32,457 bases of DNA, from the NCBI GenBank assembly GCA_028282005.1, contig JANQIV010000052.1:1-32457 (forward strand). The letters are read 5' to 3'. The notes below the pieces were generated by a model. That model had not been told where the DNA came from and searched no databases. It saw only the letters and a program-made list of their open reading frames with translations. The position numbers were made by a program, and so were the translations under genes. Source of the stretch: Melioribacteraceae bacterium (GTDB lineage: Bacteria > Bacteroidota > Ignavibacteria > Ignavibacteriales > Melioribacteraceae). Below, piece by piece: positions 26,903-32,457 of the stretch (position 1 is the stretch's first letter; each line of letters begins with the position of its first letter).

Positions 26903-27895
26903 TCAAGCAAATGCCATTTCCCTATTATATTTTTTGCGATACTCTTTGGGCGATAATCCCGAATATTTTCTGAAGATTGTTCTGAATGCTTTCTCATCAT
27001 TATAACCGATACTATACATTATTTCATGAATAGCATCTGCAGTTGATTCCAATTTCTTTTTTGCGGCTTCAATTTTAACCCTTTGAATATATTCAAGCGG
27101 AGTATTGGAAGTTGCTTTCTTAAAGCGTCTCAAAAAACTGCGCTGATTTAAATGAACTATGCCTGCAATCTGATCAATATTCAGTTTATTTTCATAATTG
27201 CTTTCAATATAGTTCTGCGCTTTTTTTATCTGCTCATCCGAATGATCTTTTTGTCCGCTGAAAATTATAAATTCACTCTGGCTTACGCGGTCAAATTCAA
27301 TTTCTGATACTTTTGAACAATAAATTGCAGTTTCCCTTCCTAAATATCTTTCGATTAAATAAAGCGTGAAATTGAGAATAGAATAAGCTCCTCCACTGGA
27401 ATAAATTCCGTTATCTTCGCAGATAATCTTTTCAGGAATTAGATTCACATCAGGATATTTTTGTTTGAACTGCTCATGTGAAGTCCAATGAGTAGCGCAA
27501 GATTTGCCGTTTAATAGACCGGTTTCCGCGAGCAGAAAAGCACCTTTGCACAGACTGGCAATTTCTGTGTCATTTTCAATACGCTGTTTTCTTATCCAAT
27601 TAACAAATTTAATATTTTTATTTACCGCTTCTTCAAGATCACCGCTCAGAGGAGAAACAATTATTAAATCGGTTTTAGTAATTTCGTTTATTGAAACTGT
27701 CGGCTGAATGCTGAACAAGTTCTGATAAATAATTGGTTCTTTAGTTATACCAACTAAATCAATTTTAAACGGAAAATCAGATAGGCTGTTCATTTTTTTG
27801 TAGTAAGAATTAGCCATACTTAATAAATTAAATGGGCCAATAATTACATCGGCTATACTGTTCCCTTCCGGAATAATTATGCTTATATGCTTCAT
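26903..27895 (-). CDS. GlxA-type AraC-family regulator (DJ-1/PfpI + HTH)
   Basis: A 330-residue protein. Residues 1-190 are a DJ-1/PfpI-like domain (KHISIIIPEGNSIADVIIG; C116 in ASLCKGAFLLA at the nucleophile-elbow position). Residues about 225-325 are an AraC double HTH (LNIDQIAGIVHLNQRSFLRRFKKA and YSIGYNDEKAFRTIFRKYSGLSPKEYRKK). Proteins of this GlxA type regulate an adjacent gene in response to a small molecule. The divergent ABM-domain gene 28020-28397 is the obvious target. I start at the ATG at 27895, the family start; a TTG at 27931 would add 12 residues. No strong ribosome site precedes the ATG. Confidence 0.88.
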   Translation of the reverse strand: MKHISIIIPEGNSIADVIIGPFNLLSMANSYYKKMNSLSDFPFKIDLVGITKEPIIYQNLFSIQPTVSINEITKTDLIIVSPLSGDLEEAVNKNIKFVNWIRKQRIENDTEIASLCKGAFLLAETGLLNGKSCATHWTSHEQFKQKYPDVNLIPEKIICEDNGIYSSGGAYSILNFTLYLIERYLGRETAIYCSKVSEIEFDRVSQSEFIIFSGQKDHSDEQIKKAQNYIESNYENKLNIDQIAGIVHLNQRSFLRRFKKATSNTPLEYIQRVKIEAAKKKLESTADAIHEIMYSIGYNDEKAFRTIFRKYSGLSPKEYRKKYNREMAFA

Positions 27896-27941
27896 GGGTT
27901 CAAATATAATTTTTGATATTGTCTTAATCAACCCCTAGTAT

Positions 27942-27987
27942 TGTCATTTTAGACATGTATCAATGGCGCATTTTTGACATAAATTTG
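27942..27987 (+). promoter_or_regulatory. Promoter/operator region for the ABM gene
   Basis: TGTCATTTTAGACA (27942-27955) is a short TGTC/GACA dyad. GACAT recurs 24 bases later (27952 and 27976), a spacing suited to an AraC-type dimer. TAAATTTG (27980-27987) matches the Bacteroidota -7 pattern TAnnTTTG. This lies between the divergent regulator and ABM genes. It is pattern-based only. Confidence 0.3.
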
Positions 27988-28019
27988 TATTAAACAATTT
28001 CAAACAAAGGAGAGTTATA

Positions 28020-28397
28020 ATGAATTCACAAGAAATAACAGTAGTGTATAAATGGACAGCAAAAGAAGGAAAAGCCGAAGAATTAAAATCAATTTATGAA
28101 GAAGTGGAAAAACAAATGAAAGAAACAGAACCTGGCGCTCTTAAAGTTGACTGTTATTTTAATGAAAATACAGGGGAACTTCTTGTTTCTGATTTATTTA
28201 AAGATGCTGCTGCTTTAGGTCAGCATTTGGGTACCACTGCAGCGGGGCACTTCCCTAATTTACTTAAAATTGCTGATCCCGGACCATTTCTGTTTTGCGG
28301 TAATGTTCCGGAAGAAATACAAAAAGCAGCTCTTGGAATGGGATTAAACGCAACCTTTGCACCACTCTCTTTTGGGTTTGATAGAAATTCTGCATAA
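28020..28397 (+). CDS. ABM-domain (antibiotic biosynthesis monooxygenase-like) protein
   Basis: A 125-residue soluble protein. Residues about 6-95 fit the dimeric alpha-beta barrel ABM fold: VVYKWTAKEGKAEELKSIYEEV, then EPGALKVDCYFNENTGELLVSDLF, and a GQHLGTTAAGHFPNLL helix. The C-terminus adds about 30 Gly/Phe-rich residues. ABM proteins include quinol monooxygenases and haem-degrading enzymes; the substrate here is unknown. AAAGGAGAG is a very strong ribosome site. The gene is divergent from the GlxA-type regulator, which suggests a small-molecule-induced detoxification gene; that is inference. Confidence 0.8.
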   Translation: MNSQEITVVYKWTAKEGKAEELKSIYEEVEKQMKETEPGALKVDCYFNENTGELLVSDLFKDAAALGQHLGTTAAGHFPNLLKIADPGPFLFCGNVPEEIQKAALGMGLNATFAPLSFGFDRNSA

Positions 28398-28670
28398 GTA
28401 AAAATTATCCCAAAATGTCAGACTGAGCTTGTCCCGCACAGCGGGACGAGTGCAAAGTCGTAATTAAGCTTTACTTCCGATTCGACTCCTCTCGCCGTGA
28501 CTTAACGTCTTTAAGAGCTACTGATTCTTGTATTAATATATACCCGATCCTTTATTCAGATTAACTTGAGGCTGCTTAATCTTTTTAATAGTTGTTTGAA
28601 TAAAATCGGCCATTAGTTAATCATTGAATTGATTTTATTAATATATTTATTAATATTTTTAATATATTTC
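28398..28670. other. Non-coding interval with a GC hairpin and AT-rich direct repeats
   Basis: A perfect GTCCCGC / GCGGGAC hairpin with a 3-base loop (28431-28447, extendable to 28428-28450) is part of a sequence reading GTCAGACTGAGCTTGTCC, like dispersed short palindromic repeats. It could also end the ABM transcript. Bases of about 28632-28670 repeat TTAATATATTT-like units next to the following promoter, possibly a regulator-binding region. No gene seen. Confidence 0.4.
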
Positions 28671-28701
28671 TTGACTTGTCTTAATTTTTATTATATATTT
28701 G
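28671..28701 (+). promoter_or_regulatory. Promoter of the DUF2089-SHOCT operon
   Basis: TTGACT (28671-28676), a 17-base spacer and TATATT (28694-28699) match a sigma-70 promoter. The same -10 reads TATATTTG, also fitting the Bacteroidota TAnnTTTG pattern. It lies about 28 bases before the ATG at 28729. Confidence 0.55.
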
Positions 28702-28728
28702 TCATAAAAATAAACTGAGGCTTATAAA

Positions 28729-29091
28729 ATGTATGAATTGACCAATTGTCCGTACTGTGAAGGAGATTTCGTGATTAAAGAAATTGAGTGTCAAAGTTGT
28801 AAAACCCAGATAAGGGGAAATTTTAAGGTTAACCGTTTCCATATGTTCAAACCTGAGGATCTCTATTTCATAGAAATATTTCTAAAAAATGAAGGCAATA
28901 TCAAATTAATGGAAAAAGATTTGGGAATTTCATACCCAACAGTTAAAAGCCGCTTAAAAAATATAATTAATACTCTGGGTTACAAGTCAAAGACCGGTGA
29001 ATCGGAAGAACGTGTAAAAATTCTAAATGCTCTCTCAGAAGGTCAAATTGATGTAAAAGAAGCAATTAAAAATTTGGGAGACATTAAATAA
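28729..29091 (+). CDS. DUF2089-family zinc-ribbon/HTH regulator
   Basis: A 120-residue protein. Two CxxC pairs (C7/C10 and C21/C24) form a zinc ribbon. A helix-turn-helix follows (about residues 42-80: LKNEGNIKLMEKDLGISYPTVKSRL). A C-terminal helix pair reads LNALSEGQIDVKEAIKNLG. The length and order match DUF2089, a family of probable DNA-binding regulators that commonly sits before a SHOCT-like gene. The final helix pair resembles the first 30 residues of the next protein (LEMLKEGKISVEEAEQLL), so the two may interact through a shared fold. It is probably autoregulated from the adjacent promoter and AT-rich repeats; that is inference. Confidence 0.85.
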   Translation: MYELTNCPYCEGDFVIKEIECQSCKTQIRGNFKVNRFHMFKPEDLYFIEIFLKNEGNIKLMEKDLGISYPTVKSRLKNIINTLGYKSKTGESEERVKILNALSEGQIDVKEAIKNLGDIK

Positions 29092-29142
29092 GTTTTCTGA
29101 CAATTATGAAAAACAATTAGTAATAATTTTAGGAGAAAAAAG

Positions 29143-29523
29143 ATGAGTGAAGAAAAAAGATTAATCTTGGAAATGTTGAAAGAAGGTAAAATCTCAGTTG
29201 AAGAAGCTGAACAGCTTTTAGAAAAAGCAAATCCGGGTGAATCAATTGATGATAAACCCAAAACAAAAAAGCCTAATAACAAAAAATTCCTTCGTGTACG
29301 TGTTACTGAAGAAGATGAAGTAAAAGCTAATGTAAATATTCCAATAGCATTGGCAGGCGTAGGACTTAATCTTATCCCGAAAGAAAGCTTGATGGTTGAT
29401 GGAGTAAAGATTGACATTGACCACATTCTGAAATTGATTGAGGAAGGAACTGAAGGTGAACTTGTAAATATCGATGCTGAAGATGAAGGGAAAAACTATA
29501 AAGTAAATATTTATATCGATTGA
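29143..29523 (+). CDS. SHOCT-like domain protein, partner of the DUF2089 regulator
   Basis: A 126-residue protein. Residues 1-30 form a two-helix SHOCT/YvlB-like domain (RLILEMLKEGKISVEEAEQLLEKA). A Lys/Pro-rich linker follows (about 36-48), then a beta-rich domain with LRVRVTEEDEVKANVNIPIALAGVGLNLIP. It is soluble, with no Cys. AGGAGAAAAAAG is a strong ribosome site; the gap to the DUF2089 gene is 51 bases. Related genes encode small regulators of envelope-stress responses in other bacteria, but the function here is not known. The terminator at 29575-29607 ends the operon. Confidence 0.75.
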   Translation: MSEEKRLILEMLKEGKISVEEAEQLLEKANPGESIDDKPKTKKPNNKKFLRVRVTEEDEVKANVNIPIALAGVGLNLIPKESLMVDGVKIDIDHILKLIEEGTEGELVNIDAEDEGKNYKVNIYID

Positions 29524-29574
29524 TTTAATGTTGGCTTCGAGAACCTCAGCCAACGTATAATATTTTAAACTCTA

Positions 29575-29607
29575 AAACGGTCTCTGCGGTTCTTGAAGAG
29601 ACCGTTT
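29575..29607. terminator. Bidirectional terminator between convergent genes
   Basis: AAACGGTCTCT (29575-29585) pairs with AGAGACCGTTT (29597-29607) around an 11-base loop. It lies between the SHOCT-like gene (plus) and the MFS gene (minus), with TTT on the plus side and TTTT on the minus side. A weaker TTGGCT/AGCCAA hairpin precedes it (29531-29553). Confidence 0.75.
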
Positions 29608-29673
29608 CTCATTGTCCCGAATGGTTGACAGCAACAAATTTCCTCTAAATAACAGTAATGATTTTAAGAATTA

Positions 29674-30984
29674 TTAATTCTGCAATACTGGTTTACTTTT
29701 ATCAAAATTTACAAATCTTAGCGACATTATAAATATTATCAGTATCAGAATTGATGATAAAATAAAAATATTACTTCCCAACACGTTAAATAAGATTCCT
29801 CCAACAACCAATCCGATTATACTTGCGATACTTCCTGCACTGCCCGCAAAACCTTGAATTGTGCCTTGATATTTCTCCCCTGCTGTTCTCGATAGAAGAG
29901 AAAGAATTGAAGGCCACATTATTCCATTCCCGATCGACAATAATACTGCTGATATATAAATGAAAATAATTCCTTGATTCAATAAGAATAAAAAACTAAT
30001 TCCAAGTATCAGGCTGCCCCACAAAATTAGCGTCGTATCTTTATAAAGTTTTGACACTTTTTTAAGGACCGGCCCCTGCACAGTTGCCATCGCTATTCCG
30101 AGAATTGCAAAATAAATTCCGGTATCTGTTAGCTCCCATTTCAGAACTTCAACGGCGTAAACAGGAAACGCTATATAAAAAAGATTGAATCCGAGAAATG
30201 TTAAAAAGTAAATCAACAAAATATTTGGGATGCCTTTTAGTTGTAGAATTTTTGAGAAACTGATCTTTTCACTGTTAACTTGATCAAAACAATCTTTGTG
30301 CTCCTGCCCGAAAACTTTTCTAACACTGGTTTTATTGAAAACATTTATTGAACAAGGATTCGATTCGGGTAAATTAAATTGAATAAGCAACAAGGCAACA
30401 GTTGAAATTATTATAGCAACAATTACGGAAAGAGTCTCCCCATTTTCGTACGAACCAAGTAAGCCGGCAATAGCCGGACCCAAAATAAAACCGAGGTTTG
30501 CTGCGACAGACATCTTCCCAAAATTTTCGTTTCTATTTTCATCTGTAGAAATATCAGACAGATAAGCATTTGCTACAGAAACATTTCCACCTGTAATTCC
30601 GTCAATTGCACGGGCTAGAAATAAAACCAACAATGGAATAGTTAATGTAAATTGTCCAAGTAATTCGGAATCAACTTCAAACATACTTGTAAGCGGTAAA
30701 TAAAGTGCAGTCATAAAAATGAACCACGAAAAGAGTGTCCCCGCCTGGCTCAATAATAGTATTTTTCTTCTTCCGAATTTATCCGACCATCGTCCTAAAA
30801 TAGGAGCACCGATTAGTTGAAACACTGAATAAGTAGCTCCCATTATTCCGTAGATAAGCGCATTACCGCCCAAGCGCAAAACGAGAAAAATCAGAAAAGG
30901 TAAAACAATACTGAATCCAAGAGTACCGACGAAGTTCACTCCAAGAATGGGATAGACTGAAATCTTTTTTGAAGGATTTGACAA
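29674..30984 (-). CDS. MFS transporter, drug/metabolite exporter-like
   Basis: A 436-residue protein with about 12 membrane helices. The MFS motif A appears between TM2 and TM3 (GRWSDKFGRRK, residues 64-74). ARAIDGITGGNVSVANAYLSD in TM4 is typical of the TetA-like (DHA1) group, as is the central loop of about 45 residues (about 205-250, cytoplasmic). Such carriers are proton-driven exporters; the substrate is unknown. The start is a TTG at 30984 giving MSNPSKKISVYPILGVNF; no ATG lies near the natural N-terminus. The gene is divergent from the ECF sigma gene. Confidence 0.87.
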   Translation of the reverse strand: MSNPSKKISVYPILGVNFVGTLGFSIVLPFLIFLVLRLGGNALIYGIMGATYSVFQLIGAPILGRWSDKFGRRKILLLSQAGTLFSWFIFMTALYLPLTSMFEVDSELLGQFTLTIPLLVLFLARAIDGITGGNVSVANAYLSDISTDENRNENFGKMSVAANLGFILGPAIAGLLGSYENGETLSVIVAIIISTVALLLIQFNLPESNPCSINVFNKTSVRKVFGQEHKDCFDQVNSEKISFSKILQLKGIPNILLIYFLTFLGFNLFYIAFPVYAVEVLKWELTDTGIYFAILGIAMATVQGPVLKKVSKLYKDTTLILWGSLILGISFLFLLNQGIIFIYISAVLLSIGNGIMWPSILSLLSRTAGEKYQGTIQGFAGSAGSIASIIGLVVGGILFNVLGSNIFILSSILILIIFIMSLRFVNFDKSKPVLQN

Positions 30985-30990
30985 TTTACT

Positions 30991-31020
30991 TTGACAACCT
31001 ACTTGTTATCTTAATATAAC
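30991..31020 (+). promoter_or_regulatory. Promoter of the ECF sigma gene
   Basis: TTGACA (30991-30996), an 18-base spacer and TATAAC (31015-31020) fit a housekeeping sigma-70 promoter, about 72 bases before the ATG at 31093. Confidence 0.45.
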
Positions 31021-31092
31021 AGAAAAAATCACCAAGACGAAATACACCAAACTATTTTTGATTATCTTTACGTGAATTATTTATGAAATCAA

Positions 31093-31659
31093 ATGTCTGA
31101 AGACAAATTCTACGACCTTCGAATTCAAAAAATCATTAATGGTGATTCGGATTCATTTAGAGGTTTGTTTTTCGAATACGCAAAATCACTAATTTATTTT
31201 TCAAATAGAATTGTAAACGATTTTGATGAAGCAGAAAACATTGTGCAAGAAGTTTTTGTTTCAATTTGGCAAAACCGTGAAAATCTTGATCCCTCTCAAA
31301 AAATAAAGACTTACCTTTTTGTTGCAGTAAAAAACAGATCGCTTAAATTCATTCGGCATGAAAATGTAAAACATGATAGTTTTGAAACATTGCAAGAAAT
31401 TTATCAAACTTACAATAATGCAGATTCCGAAACAAACTACAATGAATTAAAATCAGCAATTGATATCGCAATTAATAAACTCCCTGAGAAATGCAGAATA
31501 ATTTTTGAAATGAACCGTTACGACAAATTAAGCTACAAAGAAATCGCAAAAGTTTTAGATATTTCTGTAAAAACAGTAGAAACACAAATGGGACGTGCAC
31601 TAAAAAGCTTGAGACAACAACTCACAAATTTTATATCAATTTTGATTTTCTTTTTATAA
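31093..31659 (+). CDS. ECF-family RNA polymerase sigma factor
   Basis: A 188-residue protein with sigma region 2 (about residues 20-90, including DEAENIVQEVFVSIWQNRENL, the -10 recognition and core-binding helix) and region 4 (about 128-178: LPEKCRIIFEMNRYDKLSYKEIAKVLDISVKTVETQMGRALKSLR). This is the Bacteroidota FecI-like ECF type, normally controlled by a membrane FecR anti-sigma factor and a SusC/TonB-dependent receptor. The following gene (31925) encodes a FecR, although 265 bases separate them and a palindromic repeat lies in the gap. The target operon is beyond the window. The C-terminal tail (LTNFISILIFFL) is unusually hydrophobic. Confidence 0.9.
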   Translation: MSEDKFYDLRIQKIINGDSDSFRGLFFEYAKSLIYFSNRIVNDFDEAENIVQEVFVSIWQNRENLDPSQKIKTYLFVAVKNRSLKFIRHENVKHDSFETLQEIYQTYNNADSETNYNELKSAIDIAINKLPEKCRIIFEMNRYDKLSYKEIAKVLDISVKTVETQMGRALKSLRQQLTNFISILIFFL

Positions 31660-31756
31660 TGCTAATCTCAAAAGTTACAATCTTATTCTATAAAATAGTC
31701 TTCGACATATCCTGCAAACGGGACAAGAGGGAATGACAACTGAAAACCTGTTATAC

Positions 31757-31832
31757 GTCATTTCGAAGGAGTTAAACGACAGAGAAATCCATTCATACTG
31801 AAACAAAGATTTCTCACTCTGTTCGAAATGAC
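31757..31832. repeat. Short palindromic repeat of the GTCATTTCGA type
   Basis: The outer arms GTCATTTCGAA (31757-31767) and TTCGAAATGAC (31822-31832) pair perfectly; the inner arms are GAGAAATC (31782-31789) and GATTTCTC (31808-31815). This 76-base imperfect palindrome resembles dispersed REP-like repeats of Bacteroidota genomes. A related fragment (GTTCGAAATGAC-like) occurs near 16804. The remainder of 31660-31924 holds nothing I can support. Confidence 0.6.
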
Positions 31833-31924
31833 ATTTACTTAGATGTTATTATTTTTTTCGTAAACCTTGTAAGGGTATTCCCAAATTCACGGGTACTTAC
31901 TGTATAACGTCATCGGAGGGCGTA

Positions 31925-32457
31925 ATGAATGAATTAAATAACTGGGAATTAATAGCTAAATATTTATCAAATGAATGCAATGCAAACGAAAAAATCGAAG
32001 TTGAAAACTGGATTGCCAAAAATGAAGAAAACAGAAAATCGTTTGAACTTCTAAAAGATGTTTGGCAGAAAGAACAAGAAGAAAAAGAAATCGATTTGGA
32101 AAAACTTTGGAACAAGGTTGAATTGGAAACGGGAATCAAAAATATTGAACCAACTGAAGAAAAATTATTCTTCAGCCAAGTACCAAACTTCATGAAATAC
32201 GCGGCTGCAATCGTGATAATAATTTCGAGTGCATATTTGGTAACGAGTAATTTCTTCACAGAAGAAGCTCCGCAAATACAATTAATTACTCACACCGTTC
32301 CCAACGGAGAAAAGTCAGAATTACTGCTCAGTGACGGCTCAAAAATATTTTTGGATTCCGGCAGCGAGTTGGTTTATCCTGAGTCATTTGAAAAAGACAG
32401 AAGAGAATTGCAATTATCCGGAGAAGCATATTTTGATGTAGCCAAAAATAAGAAGGC
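31925..32457 (+). CDS. FecR-family anti-sigma factor (partial, cut by window end)
   Basis: An open frame from the ATG at 31925 to the window edge, 177 codons visible. The cytoplasmic N-terminus (about residues 1-88, NELNNWELIAKYLSNECNANEKIEVENWIAKN) matches the anti-sigma zone of FecR proteins. One membrane helix follows (about residues 91-106, MKYAAAIVIIISSAYLV). The periplasmic FecR domain begins THTVPNGEKSELLLSDGS, then LDSGSELVYP and LSGEAYFDVAKN, the family hallmark. GGAGGG lies just before the ATG. It is expected to hold the upstream ECF sigma factor and release it on a signal from a TonB-dependent receptor. Confidence 0.92.
   Translation, partial: MNELNNWELIAKYLSNECNANEKIEVENWIAKNEENRKSFELLKDVWQKEQEEKEIDLEKLWNKVELETGIKNIEPTEEKLFFSQVPNFMKYAAAIVIIISSAYLVTSNFFTEEAPQIQLITHTVPNGEKSELLLSDGSKIFLDSGSELVYPESFEKDRRELQLSGEAYFDVAKNKK

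Noticed and set aside
31897-32259. 120-codon minus-strand frame at the right end
   Set aside because: It is antisense to the FecR gene, which has a strong ribosome site and clear family motifs.

Overview
The window looks like chromosomal DNA from a Bacteroidota or Ignavibacteria-type bacterium. The DNA is AT-rich. It carries the roughly 800-residue two-repeat FtsX/MacB permeases common in that group, an ECF sigma factor followed by a FecR-type anti-sigma factor, TAnnTTTG-like promoter elements and short palindromic repeats built on GTCATTTCGA. No rRNA, tRNA, CRISPR array or transposase was found. The taxonomic placement is an inference from gene content.

Layout. (1) 104-1767, minus: an outer-membrane beta-barrel gene followed by a periplasmic FMN-binding-domain gene. 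(2) 1971-5044, minus: a two-component pair made of a cyclic-nucleotide-sensing histidine kinase and a receiver domain fused to a thioredoxin-reductase-like flavoprotein that lacks the redox CxxC. (3) 5156-13137, minus: a compact operon of three paralogous FtsX/MacB permeases with a DoxX protein and a 100-residue unknown protein between the second and third. (4) 13492-16457, minus: a HupE/UreJ-like membrane protein downstream of a lipoprotein M3 (Dcp-like) peptidase; this block is visibly more GC-rich than its surroundings. (5) 16609-20386: a mobile-looking region. It has a 0.27-kb MITE-like sequence and two AT-rich single-gene units. Each unit is bounded by its own perfect 12-bp inverted ends carrying a GTTATAA core, and long imperfect hairpins separate them. 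This is the architecture expected of integron gene cassettes with unusual, long attC sites. Both cassette genes carry N-terminal motifs resembling PD-(D/E)xK nucleases, and one has a C-terminal SIR2 domain, so both are candidates for defence genes. (6) 20779-23188, minus: a YfcC-family transporter, an orphan phage-tail/contractile-injection assembly-like gene and a GNAT acetyltransferase. (7) 23455-25674, plus: katG. (8) 25799-27895, minus: a secreted endonuclease/exonuclease/phosphatase-fold protein and a GlxA-type AraC regulator, the latter divergent from an ABM-domain gene (28020-28397). (9) 28729-29523, plus: a DUF2089 zinc-ribbon/HTH regulator and a SHOCT-like partner. (10) 29674-30984, minus: an MFS exporter. 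(11) 31093-end, plus: ECF sigma factor and FecR-type anti-sigma factor, the latter cut by the window edge.

The most interesting part is 16.6-20.4 kb: a candidate integrase-less cassette array in a lineage where cassettes are little described, carrying a nuclease-like/SIR2 fusion and a second nuclease-like orphan. Several start codons were moved downstream of the longest reading frame (HupE, DoxX, YfcC, GNAT, AraC); reasons are given in each entry.
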